From assembly GCF_016808095.1 (NCBI RefSeq), contig NC_068973.1, positions 34,714,077 through 34,778,076 on the forward strand: a stretch of DNA of 64,000 nt, read 5' to 3'. The notes under the pieces are model-generated. The model had not been told where the DNA came from. It saw nothing but the letters and a program-made list of their open reading frames with translations, and did no database searches. Source of the stretch: Vigna angularis. Its lineage: Eukaryota > Streptophyta > Magnoliopsida > Fabales > Fabaceae. The stretch's first letter is position 1. Each line of letters starts with the position of its first letter. The position numbers and the translations under genes were made by a program. Below are positions 40,236-50,629 of this stretch, piece by piece.

Positions 40236-40515
40236 CAATTATTAAAACAAAATATCATCATTTAAAATAAAAATAATTTTATCAACGTATATTTAAAAAA
40301 AAATAATTATATGTAGACCAAAAGTAAAACATTGAACCTGTTGAAGGAATAAATATATTTAAAACTTGTTTTTTATTTGAATTTTATTCAATTTCAAATG
40401 TATTGTTTGGTTATATTTATTAGAAAAAAAATAATTTTTAGTTTGAAAAGAACAACTTTATTTCTACCTCATAAACACTACCTCAACATTGATAGAGAAA
40501 AAAGAGTTAGATAGA
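40236..40515. repeat. Dispersed repeat A, copy 1
   Basis: A degenerate AT-rich block that recurs in the same orientation at 49736-50010. Shared landmarks in order: ATTATTAAAACAAAATATCA, ATAATTTTATCAAC, TTTGAATTTTATT, GGTTATATTTATTA (TAGTTATATTTATTA in the other copy), TTCTTAGTTTGAAAA-like, CATAAACACT, and ATTGATAGA. It is probably a fragment of an unidentified transposon. Confidence 0.75.
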
Positions 40516-40654
40516 TCAGAAAAGAAAAAACGTATACATATTTTTAATATTTTTTACAAAGCAATCACAAAGTATTTTATATTTTTTAAAATTAAATAAT
40601 TTCTCTCAAAGAAGAAAGGAAAAAAAAAAACTATAGCAGAAGCTAACTTTACTG

Positions 40655-40932
40655 TTCCCCTAAAAAAAAGTGAATTCATGAAAGACAATTAAAGAAAACA
40701 AAACAATAGTGAGTTCCAAACACTCCTAACAACAATCTCATGTCTTTAATGGAGAAAAGTCGCCACAAGTGAAAAAAAGTGGTAGAAACTCCAACAAGTC
40801 CAACCTATGCAGCTCCAGAGTTCGGAAGAAGATGGGCTAGAGAGCATGAAGGAAAAATGGTAAAAGAATTGGTGGAGGGAGAAGAGAAGAAGGAAAGGTA
40901 GTAGCAGAATGAGCGGCAGTGACGGGGGAATT
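40655..40932. repeat. Dispersed repeat B, copy 1
   Basis: Immediately follows repeat A copy 1. It recurs in direct orientation at 46185-46460. Shared landmarks in order: GAATTCA, CAAACACTC / TAAACACTC, ATCATGTCT, CGACAAGTGAAA-like, AACTCCAA, GAAGATGGGC, GGAGAAGA, and GTGACGGGG. Purine-rich on the plus strand, so the minus-strand frames give proline/leucine/serine-rich nonsense. Confidence 0.8.
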
Positions 40933-40959
40933 AACATACCAAGAATATCACCTACAACA

Positions 40960-41271
40960 AAGGTTTTGCCATCCCTTTGTTCACTTAAATGGATTTGGTG
41001 AAAAGTGATTGAATGGATTTGAGAGGATTTGAAAGTAAATTTTTTTTTGTTTGTTTGAGTGAATTTGGAGGTAAGTGAAAGTAGATTTAAAAGTAAATTT
41101 TTTTAATCTGTCACATCAATCAAATCCTACACTAATTCTCACAAACTTTACTTCTAAATATATTATCACTTATCTTCAAATCCACATAAATAAACAACAA
41201 AAAATTTACCTTTAAATCATCTCAAATTCATTTAATCACTCTTCCCAATCCATTCAAGTGAATAAAACCTT
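40960..41271. mobile_element. Foldback MITE with long terminal inverted repeats
   Basis: The element is about 312 bp. The left arm starts AAGGTTTTGCCATCCCTTTG and the right arm, read in reverse complement, starts AAGGTTTTATTCACTTGAAT. The arms stay alignable for roughly 110 bases (CACTTAAATGGATTTGG / CACTTGAATGGATTGGG; GTGATTGAATGGATTTGAGA / GTGATTAAATGAATTTGAGA). Almost the whole element can fold into a hairpin. No coding capacity. I could not define the target duplication, so the superfamily is open. Confidence 0.8.
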
Positions 41272-41734
41272 AAATAGATCGTCCAGCCAATAGAATCACC
41301 CATCATGTGTATGGTTTGTGCAACACAACCATGAAGTAGGGTTGCTACTGCAAATAGCATGAGAAACAAGCTTCTCGTCATGAATTTGTCTTCTTTAAGA
41401 TAAATAGTCTAATTTTCTTTTTAGGATTAGATATCTATATATGTTGCTCTTTTGTCTTTCTTTTTCTTGATTTGCTTCTAGTGATTGAATTTGCAATATC
41501 AAATGCCTATACTAAATATTGGTATTTATAATGTATAAGAAATTATTTAAGATATAAGTAAATTATTTAAGACAGTATATAATTTGTTAAAAAACGCTTT
41601 TAGATAATAGTTTACTAATAAGATCATACAAGATTGTAAATAATCAATTAAATTTTTTATTTAAGATATGTTTAGATCATTTAAGATTATATATAATTTT
41701 TAAAAAACACCATCTCATATAATAGTTTAAGATC

Positions 41735-42470
41735 ATGTGTGAGGCCTTTACTAGTGTGCTAGTTGATAGTAGGTCTAAGCCTATTATTAGCATGTTAGAA
41801 GGCATTAGGGTTTACATAATGAAGAGATGGGCTGCCAACAGGACAAAGATGACATCATATCAAGGTTCAATCTGCCCCAAGGTTTTTAACAGATTTCAGA
41901 AGGAGTCCTGGTTAACTAGATATTGGTTACCAAGGTAACTTTTATCATGTCTGTTTCCATTCATGTTAAGTTTGTTTCCATTCATTTTAGGCATTTATAT
42001 TGATCCAGCTAATTGTGTTGTGAATTATGTATTAAATACAGGTGGTCAAGAGAAAAATTATTTGAAGTGAAACATGTTTCACAATTTGGGCAGCAATTTG
42101 TTGTGAATGTTGACAACATGGACTGCACATGTAGAAAATGGGCAATTACTGGCATTCCTTGTAGTCATGCCATAACTGCAATGAAATTTTTGAATATAAA
42201 TGCAGAAGAATACATTGGGCACTGGTTTAAGAAGTCTACCTATGAAGAGACTTACAACACAATTATTAACCCTATCAATGGTCAACATGTCTGGGATGTT
42301 ACATCCTATTAAGATATATTACCACCAAAGAAGAGGACAATGCCAGGAAGGCCCAAGAAGAAACGAAGATTGGAGGATTGAGAGTTGAAGAAGAATGACA
42401 GTGAATTAAGAAAGGGTGGGCACAGGAAAAAATGTGCCATCTGCAAAGAACTTGGACACAACAAAAAAGG
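41735..42470 (+). pseudogene. MULE transposase, C-terminal part (SWIM and CCHC zinc knuckle), truncated
   Basis: The frame at 41735-41934 encodes the end of a mutator-like transposase (CEAFTSVLVDSRSKPIISML, then WAANRTKM). A retained intron (about 41935-42040) leads to 42041-42470. There the SWIM zinc finger is intact (MDCTCRKWAITGIPCSHAI). A basic PGRPKKKRRLED stretch and a CCHC knuckle CAICKELGHNKKGC follow. The frame carries in-frame stops TAA at 42310 and TGA at 42379, and the N-terminal and catalytic DDE regions are missing upstream. It is a dead fragment of a plant mudrA-like gene. Confidence 0.88.
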
Positions 42471-43123
42471 TTGTCCACAAAGACCTCCAACAATAGAGGT
42501 TCCTACTGCCAATCTGCTGAACAAACAGAAGTCACCCAACCTCCACCAACAGATGTTCCAATAACTCAAGAGTCTACTATGCTTGGTACTGACCAATGTC
42601 CTGAACAACCACAACCCAACCAACCTTCAGCAACACAAGTTCTTATTACTCACGAAACAACTATGCCTGTATCTGATGAATGATGTGATGAATGATCTAA
42701 TGTACTGAACTTATTTATATTTTGTAGTAAATGTTTGCTCTATCATTTTGAACACACTCTGTTATGATGTAATCTTCATGTATTTTGGATATGAAAGTTG
42801 ATGTATTTTGGATATGTAAGACAATGTTCTTATCATTTTGAACACGTTCTGTTATGATGTAAGACAATGTTTGTGGTTATGACAAAGTGATTATTGCCCA
42901 ATTTCGTTATCAGTCATGATCTTTATTGGTCATTGCTTTATGATGTTTGTGATTATTCCACTTAATCAGTCATGATTTTGCTTTATGATTATCCCACTTA
43001 TATTACCAATATAATTAAAAGAAATTAAATCACACACATTATTACTGTAATCACTCACCTTCATTAACAAAAGACACATTACATAAAAGCCAAGTTTCAA
43101 CAATGAAATCAAATGAGACAATA

Positions 43124-43679
43124 TCAACCAAGTTTCAGCAACATTGCTAATACAATTACATTCAAAACAAATATGACAAAGATCATCCCCATTAAGAATT
43201 TCAACCACTTTTCCAACTTAACTAAACTTTTCTCTATAAAACCCATTCTGATCTTTTCACCATATCTTTTTTCCATCTGCAGCACATTGTCTTCCATGCT
43301 CATCACACCCACTTCTTCATTTCTTACACTACCAGTCCTTTCTGATACATTCAGCCCGTTTCCTTCATTTCCTTCTTCAATGCACCACTCAAAGAAGTTG
43401 CAGCCAACCAATTCTTCACTCATACCCTGTTCAACAAGAACACACACTCCTTCGTGAAAACCCAAATAAATAGACAGAGATTTATGCTTATGTAAAACTG
43501 ACCTTGAAGTTAGGGTAACCCCAGAATTTATTCCCTTTGTTTTTAGGGGTTCTCGCAATACGGAACACTGCATTCTGACCGCAGAAGCATGTTGGTTTTG
43601 CCCCCAACCTCCTAACACTTCGACTACTGTGTTGCATGGCCGAACCCAAACATTTGCAAGAGGAAGATGAATGAGACAT
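43124..43679 (-). CDS. GRF-type zinc-finger protein associated with MULE, two exons
   Basis: Exon 1 is 43679-43503 (an upstream in-frame ATG lies at 43691) and exon 2 is 43426-43124. The donor AAG|GTCAGT and an acceptor CAG|GGT join the frames. The protein begins MSHSSSSCKCLGSAMQHSS, carries PTCFCGQNAVFRIARTPKNK, then KFWGYPNFK and, after the intron, VGCNFFEWC. This is the order of a GRF zinc finger. The third expected cysteine (FWGCPNF in the family as I know it) is tyrosine here, so zinc binding is doubtful. The C-terminal half has a short coiled-coil-like segment and a hydrophobic anchor (FLMGMIFVIFVLNVIVLAML). The gene runs convergently with the MULE transposase fragment, and its promoter side abuts a TIR-like sequence at 43.9-44.08 kb. 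It may be expressed or a recent pseudogene. Confidence 0.72.
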
Positions 43680-43914
43680 CCTTACCAGCACCTCAACACC
43701 ACAGTGCTTGCCGAAGACGAAAGACAGTAGGTGTGCTTGGCGAGGACGAAAGACGAAAGACGAACCTCTTCTTCCCCAAGACGAAAATATACTTTGGATG
43801 AGAGGGGGTGTCCTTAAATGTTAGGGCTTGGTAGTCCACCTGGATAAAATTCAAGAGCCATTCAATTTTAGTGCACAATGACATGTCGATAAAAGAAAAA
43901 ATACACCTCAGATC

Positions 43915-44080
43915 AATTTAACGTCGTATGAGACCAGTTAACGGTTAGGGTAAAATGTGTTCATTTTTACATAAAATATTACCCAATTAAAACAGATGAA
44001 AAAATGAGGACCGAACTGAGATTTTCGTACAAAAATGAGGACCAAGGGTTTAAACCTATAATAAATTAACCATCTAAATT
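43915..44080. repeat. Probable MULE terminal sequence, copy 1
   Basis: This block, to the right of the GRF gene, resembles 49350-49485, which lies to the right of the second MULE fragment. Shared order: AGTTAACRRTTAGGG, a CTCATTTTT/TTCATTTTT segment, ATTAAAACA/TTGAAAACA, AGGACC/AGACC, then TTTTCGTACAAAAATGAGGA / TTTTTTACAAAAATAAAGAT and a TTTAA end. I read both as right ends of the same MULE family. Confidence 0.5.
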
Positions 44081-44125
44081 TCTAAAATTCAGATTTACAA
44101 TCTTAGTGGCCAATATATTTCGTAC

Positions 44126-45549
44126 CTGCAACACAAGAGTACTCTTCCCAACACTGGGATCACCACCAACTAAAGTCGAGGAGTGATAATGGTTGATTTT
44201 ACGTGTTTTTGTGTATATATTTTGGTGAATAAATCAACTCCTTCATAACTTTTACCTTGTTTTATCCTCAAATTTAGTGTGTTTTCTAGTTTTCATGTGT
44301 TTTAGTTAGTTTATGCTTGTTTTTACCTCTAATCTCTTTATTTGAATGTGTGAAATAAATGAATAGGAAACAATTCTAATGGAGTAAAACAAGCAATAAC
44401 TCAAGGAAACATGTTTTGGGACAATAAAAGATCAATTTGAACAAATACCCATGTTGGACACCTTTGGAATTGCACAAGAACTTGAATTTTAGAATGTTGT
44501 CAAAACTGGATGTAGCTGAGCGGTAGTTGAGCGACAATTGAGCTATCTGTCTCTAGAATGTTGTAGCTGAGGTGCAACTGGCGTGCAGTTGAGTGTCAGC
44601 TCTCTGGAATGCTGTCGCGGGGCGGGGCTGCAGCTGAGCGCCAGCCCTTTGGAATGCCACGACTTAGCTACAACTGAGGTGCAGCTGAACGGTGACGACG
44701 TTGACTTGTCAAAATGGGTTATTTAAGCATGATTCTCGCAATTTTTTGGCTTCTTCTCCTCCTACACTTCATTCTTCACCTATACATATTGGGAGAGGCC
44801 CTTGGAGGCTGTTTGGGGTGTTGGGAAGCTCTTTCACTCCTCCTTGGGTCTTCAAGCTTCATCAATGGTGATTTTGCCCCTTTTGGGTTGAGGAAGAAGA
44901 TGGGTCACGAATTGGAGATGGAATTGCGAAGGGGAGACACACATGGAGCATGGAGCAGCTACCAAGAACCTGGGGAAAGACTGTGCATCTTCTCTTTGGT
45001 TCCAATTTCTTCCCTATCTCTTCAATTTTGTAGAACCCTAAGTTCTCCACCATGGATGACTTTTCCTATTTGTTGAGATTAGTTGTAAAACATGAAATTC
45101 TTATGTATTTTGTGATGTTAATGATATATGCTTTTCAAATTCATGTTATTGTTCAATTTCTATGCTTAATGCTTGCTTTGGATTGATCACCCATGCATGA
45201 ATTGTGGTTTGAGAAATATTAATTGAACCTAGAACTGAAATTGAACACCTATTGGATGGAATTGAGATGTTTGTGAATGCATGAGAATGAAATGGATGAT
45301 TTCTAGTCTTAACAAATTGTAAATACTTTATGTTAAATTCCTTGCACACCAACTGTTTGATAAAACTACCAAAAAGAGTTTCTTGTGTTTTTTGTGCACT
45401 TTGATGTCTAATTGAGTTATGGAATGAAGAGTTGTCATGTGTTGCACAAGTTCCTTGGGAGAGAACGATATTTATCACTTGCTACACTGTGACCAATGCA
45501 CTTGCTGTTGGTGTTGCAGCCAACAAGGAGCCTTCAAAAATCACATTGT
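44126..45549 (-). pseudogene. RadA-like exon fragment, split by a solo LTR
   Basis: On the minus strand 44183-44126 encodes STLVGGDPSVGKSTLVLQ followed by a GTACG splice donor. This is the Walker A (P-loop) exon end of a RadA/Sms-type DNA-repair ATPase. Upstream coding continues on the other side of the solo LTR (45549-45526), where VIFEGSS fits the position just before the P-loop strand. Once the LTR and one copy of the AGGAG target duplication are removed the two parts read through in one frame. Sequence further upstream is frame-broken and I see no other RadA exons in the window, so this is an isolated gene fragment, possibly captured or left by a transposon. Confidence 0.7.
44184..45525 (+). 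mobile_element. Solo LTR of an LTR retrotransposon, 1342 bp
   Basis: It begins TGATAATGGTTGATTTTACG and ends CTTGCTGTTGGTGTTGCAGCC followed by AACA, so it has TG...CA ends. It is flanked by the perfect 5-bp repeat AGGAG (44179-44183 and 45526-45530). A TTATTTAAG TATA-like box lies near 44719, and the 3' part contains GGGAGAGAACGATATTTATC near 45458, typical of Ty3/gypsy-type legume LTRs. Imperfect GTAGCTGAGCGG-like repeats fill about 44510-44700. No internal domain or second LTR is present, so it is a solo LTR left by unequal recombination. Confidence 0.83.
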
Positions 45550-45709
45550 TTCAGATCGTGGGGGTAGAGGTTATAAATCTTCTAAGTTGTGTATCCAAAT
45601 TCTTCTTTGTCTCCTTTCGTCTTTCATTCTGTTTGGTCTAGCTAAGAGGTTATCGGCAAAAGGTACTTCAATGTCAAAGTTAGTGTTCACCTATCACAAT
45701 AAGTAATGT

Positions 45710-45960
45710 ACAATAAATGTAAAACTCCCTACCTCCTTATTTCAAACTTGTATTTATAGTTTTCGAAGTGGGCTTTTGAATTAATAATGACCTAATCACA
45801 ACCCAAATACTGGTAATTGTGTTTTGTTTTAAGCTAATTCATATTGGTGTTAACCTCACGGGTATTGACCGTTCGGTTGGTCAAGTGAATGTCATTCCAT
45901 CTAACACATTGATATACGACCATACGACCATATAATACACACATTTATAGACAATGTTAG
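45710..45960 (-). mobile_element. LTR-like fragment with ACCGTTCGGT motif
   Basis: On the minus strand this block has CTATAAATACAAG (near 45750, a TATA-like box) and GACCGTTCGGTTGG near 45868 on the plus strand. It resembles the arrangement in the fragment at 1.13-1.65 kb. Ends are not defined. Confidence 0.35.
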
Positions 45961-46184
45961 TAATTCAATGCAATTTTTAACGAGGCTTTAAGTGTAGTTG
46001 GATTAAGAGAAACATGATAACTTATTATATAGCTACAAGCATTAAAATGAGAATTCAAATATTAGGATCATGGGAAGACCAAGAGAAAAACTCTAGATCA
46101 AGAATCCATAAATAACATAACAATATCCACCATCCATTCACCTAGAAAAGTCACTAGAAGTTGCACCTTCTTAAACAAGTCTAC

Positions 46185-46460
46185 ACCCTTAAAAAAAGGA
46201 GAATTCAAGAAAAAAAGCGATAATAATATCAAATTCTAAACACTCATAACTACAATATCATGTCTCTAATAGAAGCAATTTGCGACAAGTGAAAGAAAAG
46301 TGGCAAAAACTCCAATAAATCTTATAAAAGCAACTTCAAAGTTGTATGGAAGATGGGCAAGAGAGCTAAAGGGAAAAGGGATAAAAGGATTAATGGTGGG
46401 AGAAGACGGGGAAGGAAAGGTGGCATTAGAAGGAGAGGTAGTGACGGGGAAGATGAAATG
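46185..46460. repeat. Dispersed repeat B, copy 2
   Basis: Matches 40655-40932 in direct orientation. It lies between the RadA/solo-LTR segment and the hAT element. Confidence 0.8.
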
Positions 46461-47041
46461 GTGTCATTGCTTGTGACTTTAATAAAACTAAAACAAAAAG
46501 TAAAAATTAACAAATTAATTGACTTATAATATATTACTATTATATTTATATTGTCATTATACATGTTTATGAATATATATTATAAGCATATTGTCATTAT
46601 GCTTTAAAATTCAAAACTTTGATGGGATTTTTGTGCTTAAATGGTTGATTTAAAGTGAATTTGAAACAATTGAATTTATCGGGTTTATGAATTAAAGACG
46701 CTTAAAATATGATTTTTAGTTGCATAAATTATGTTGGATATTCTAATGTTTATTTTTGCAACTAAAGTTAGAATTTTATTCATTTAAAGTGCAATTAGAA
46801 GAAATTTCATGGGCTTTTCTATAATTTTAGAAAATTAAGAAGGACATAAATGTAATTTCAGAGACAATTCAGTTGATATTTAAAGATAATTAATTTAATT
46901 TGAAAATATCAATAGGAAATATCTATCAAATATTCTTAAAAACTGATTAAATCTGTTGAATATTTGAAATATATAAGATATAAGATAAAAGATTTTATCA
47001 AAAAAATATTCAGAGTCCAACCCAATCAAGCCTATATAAAG

Positions 47042-47571
47042 TAGAGTTGTCAAAATGGGTCACAACCCGCGGGCCAACCCGGCCCACCGTGGGTTCTAGC
47101 TGGGTTGGGTTTGAAAAAATTGTATTTTTTTAAGCGGGTCAGATTTCAACCCAACTCATTTAAACTCCGCTCATGCGGGTTGAACCCATAGTGGGCCGGG
47201 TTGTCCCACCAACCCACCTACCTAATTTTATTTTATTAAAATTTAATTTTAATTTTATAAAAAAATATTTATTTATTTTTTGCTTGAAAAAATTATTTAA
47301 GTTCCTTATTTTCAAAATTAATTAAACACCAATGTTGAGAGTCAAATTTGGGAGTGAAATTTGTTTAGATTTGAATTATGGAAAGTTTGTAATTTTCTTT
47401 TATTTAAAAAAATTGTAATTAAGTGAGTCAACCTGTTTACCCACCAACCTGTGATGGGTCGAACTGGGTTCGAATTTTTCTGGCTCGCTAATAAATGAGT
47501 CAGGTTGGGTTGGCTCACTAAGTGATCAACCTGTGGTGGGCCGGGCCGGTTGACCCGTTTTGACAGTTCTA
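47042..47571. mobile_element. hAT-type MITE, 530 bp
   Basis: The terminal inverted repeats are TAGAGTTGTCAAAATGGG (left) and, in reverse complement, TAGAACTGTCAAAACGGG (right), 16 of 18 matching. The flanking 8-mers are ATATAAAG (47034-47041) and AAATAAAG (47572-47579), a target duplication with one mutation. Subterminal regions are rich in CCCGCGGGCC / GGGCCGGGTT words, with an AT-rich centre. No coding capacity. It shares text with 28.47-28.56 kb (CCAACCTGTGATG, GAATCAGGTTGG-like). Confidence 0.87.
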
Positions 47572-47599
47572 AAATAAAGAGACCTAGGAGAAGTAGAAA

Positions 47600-48762
47600 T
47601 CATCACTCATTCATTCTCTCAACCATATTTTTGGGCGCTAAAAATTTTGCAAACCTTTCATAACCCTCTTCACCAGTATGTACTTCATTACTGTCTTCGG
47701 AACTAACCAAATCTTTTGATTGCCACTCATTATCCGACAACCCTCTGTCATTCCCCAGACAAACATCATCATCCAAATCACTGTCATTCTCTACTTTCAC
47801 ATTTGATGTCAAAGTAGTAGATGGACCACTAAATTTGTGTGAAACAATTTTCACCTCAACTTTCACATTACCATATTATTCTTCATCTCCTAATTCCTCA
47901 TCTATATCATAATCAATATTGATATCAACTAGCTTGTCAAAGGACTCATCATCCATATCAATGTTACCATCAGGTCCAAACTCACTCCAACTATCAACAT
48001 GACCATTCTCCTCTAACTTAGTGTTAGCCTCAAATTGAACCACTTCCTCATGTATCTTAGCCTCACATTCACCTTGACATTCACACTCACCCACCTCATT
48101 TAACACTATTGCACTTTCACACTGACCCCATCCTCATGTATTTCAGCCTTACCTTCACCTTCATAATTACCCCCTCATCTAACACGATTTCACTTTAACA
48201 TTGACCCCTATCCTCCTTTATTTCAGTCTCACATTCACCTTCACACTTACCTCCCTCATCTAACACAACTTCACCATTACATTGACCCTCATCCTCATGT
48301 ATCTCAACCTAACCTTCACCTTCACAATCACCCCCTCATTTAACACAATTTCACCTTTACCTTTACCGTCACAATCACCCTTACAACCATCCTTACCCTT
48401 CTCATGGACACTAACTTCAACTACATCATCAGGAAAATATTCCAACATTCGTATAACCTATGGTTCAGACACTGTGTGTACCACAAATAGATGAACCTGG
48501 CCATTTACCCTCGTTATGTTAACCATATGCATCACACCATTATCATCAGCCAAAAGCTCTAACCTGTCTTCCAACATTGAAGCTCCTTCTACAGAGTACC
48601 ATAACTCTTTCAATCCAACATACCTTATCCCTTTTAATACACTGAAAACCAAAAAGTAGCTACATATATATGCATCAAACGATAAGATAGAAGTTTTCGC
48701 TTCATACATCAACTTCCCATCACTCCATGGTGGAAAACCACCTTAAAATCCTCATCCATCAT
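47600..48762 (-). pseudogene. MULE transposase, N-terminal part (PB1-like domain), broken
   Basis: On the minus strand the gene starts MMDEDFKVVFHHG (ATG at 48762 or 48759). A single-base frameshift near 48715 then leads into SDGKLMYEAKTSILSFDAYI, RYVGLKELWYSVEGASMLED and LELLADDNGVMHMVNITRVN. This is the PB1-like N-terminal domain of plant mudrA-like transposases. An in-frame TAG at about 48458 replaces the codon between VHTVSEP and VIRMLEYFPDD. Acidic, low-complexity linker frames follow (VHEKGKDGCKGD; DSDLDDDVCLGNDRG; NEWQSKDLVSSEDSNE) to about 47600, where the gene stops next to the hAT MITE. The catalytic and SWIM regions are absent. Confidence 0.83.
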
Positions 48763-49349
48763 GCACACAAGTATATAAATAGATACACCTATAAAATATT
48801 AATATTTCGACAAAATAAAGGACACATTAAACTTATACTTCACTGAAACGGACACTCCTACACGACTTTAAAGATGGGGGACCACAACACGAACACATTT
48901 CAACATAGTGGGACAACACACCCATATTTAAAATGTTATTTTCCAACATTTAAACACATCATACCTCAACCCCAATAATATGGTTTCCCAAAACACAAAC
49001 GCTACAACACATCATGACAAAAATCACTGAATAATCAATTGTAAACTGTAATAGAAGAACATTTACTGACATTTAATTCTCTTATGTTTCAACAAATCTG
49101 CGATTTTAACAAACCAGCTCCCAACAATGATGAAAAATTTCCTTGAATGACTCCTAATTTTGTTAATTTCTCTTTCAATCCCTAAAGTTGGTGAATGAAC
49201 CCATGAATCCCTAATTTGGTCACAAAATTTGTCTTATCAAATATTCCTCTTTTCTATTTTAAAAAAAAAATTTCACATCACATAATTGTTTTTAAGCTAC
49301 ATAATTTGAAAAGTGCACATCAACGTACATAATCACTATTTATTTAATG

Positions 49350-49485
49350 CTGACTGAAGTAGTTAACAATTAGGGCTTGGCACTCATTTTTTCAAATTAT
49401 TGACTAATTTGAAAACAATAAAATAAGAAGACCTATTTAAGATTTTTTTACAAAAATAAAGATGAATATAACGATTTAACATTAT
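49350..49485. repeat. Probable MULE terminal sequence, copy 2
   Basis: It lies to the right of the MULE N-terminal fragment, the side expected for the transposase-proximal terminal inverted repeat. It resembles 43915-44080 in the same orientation (see that entry for shared words). Divergent, so the exact terminus is not visible. Confidence 0.45.
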
Positions 49486-49735
49486 ATTTTAATAAACATA
49501 TTGTCTTTCTAAACCTAATAAAAACACAAATCACAAATCAACATCATTTCGTAGGTAAATACAAGTTTAAAACTAGTTTTTGTTTAGAGATAATGGGTTC
49601 AATTTATTGACGAGATATATTTTCATTTTTAATAAAATATAAGAATAATTTTTTTAACGAAAACGTTTAATTAAAACAAAATGATTGTGGTGGTTAAGTG
49701 AGTAGGGTTAATAAATTGATTTGGTTTAGAGTCAT

Positions 49736-50010
49736 GTACAATTATTAAAACAAAATATCAAGATTTCAAATAAAGATAATTTTATCAACATCAATTTTAA
49801 AAAAATATTATATGAAGACCAAAATAAAATATATTTAAAATTTTTTCTTTTGTTTGAATTTTATTTTATTTTCAAATGTTTTGTCTAGTTATATTTATTA
49901 AATAAATAATAATGTATAATTCTTAGTTTGAAAACAACGACATTATTTTTAATTCATAAACACTCCCTTAATATTGATAGAAAAGAAAAGATTAATAGAT
50001 AAAAAAGATA
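49736..50010. repeat. Dispersed repeat A, copy 2
   Basis: The second copy of repeat A, matching 40236-40515 in direct orientation with many substitutions and small indels. No coding potential. Confidence 0.75.
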
Positions 50011-50629
50011 GATTTGGTTAGATTTAATTGATAGATTTAAAAAACTAATTTATTCCTTAGAATTATGGTCAAACACAACAATAAGTATTAAAATAAAATT
50101 ATTTAATATTGTAGGCAGAAAGCAAAAACTTAATATATTACTAGGATTAAAATACAAGAGAGATTTTACAAATAGTATCTAAAAAAAAGTTCAGATAAAA
50201 AAACCAACTTACTACTGTGACTAAAAAAAGAGTTAAAAGTTAATTATTTGTTCGAATGACTATATTTAAAACTATATTTAATGGTAGGTTAAATTAAGTG
50301 GAGCCAAATGTTTGACTTGATGAAATGCTTATCAGGTAACTCAGTCCAAAGAGGAGATTAAAAGGATCAATCAAGACCAACACTTATGTACAAGTCACTG
50401 ATGTTGACCTAATTTAAGTATGACAACATATTTTTAATTATACTTTTAACAATCAACGTTGAATTGTCAATTTTCTATATTTCAATTATTTTTTTGTAGA
50501 ACTTAAATTCATACGTGTATGCATTTCACAACAATACATTCACATTGACATGATGTGGAAAGGTAATCTTAAAATATGTTTCCTTATTTTTGTTTAGTTT
50601 TTTTAATATTCTTTCCTCTTTTAAGAAAT

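Noticed and set aside
44714..45076. 120-aa ORF in the solo LTR
   Set aside because: Inside LTR sequence downstream of the TATA-like box; no domain and no known LTR-encoded protein.
45432..45706. Two overlapping ORFs (TNALAVGVAANKEPSK... and a Cys-rich frame)
   Set aside because: They straddle the junction between the solo LTR and the reversed RadA fragment, so they are chimeric artefacts.
43124..48762. A single large MULE joining the 41.7-kb and 47.6-kb fragments
   Set aside because: The C-terminal part is on the plus strand and the N-terminal part on the minus strand, with unrelated elements between, so they are two separate elements.
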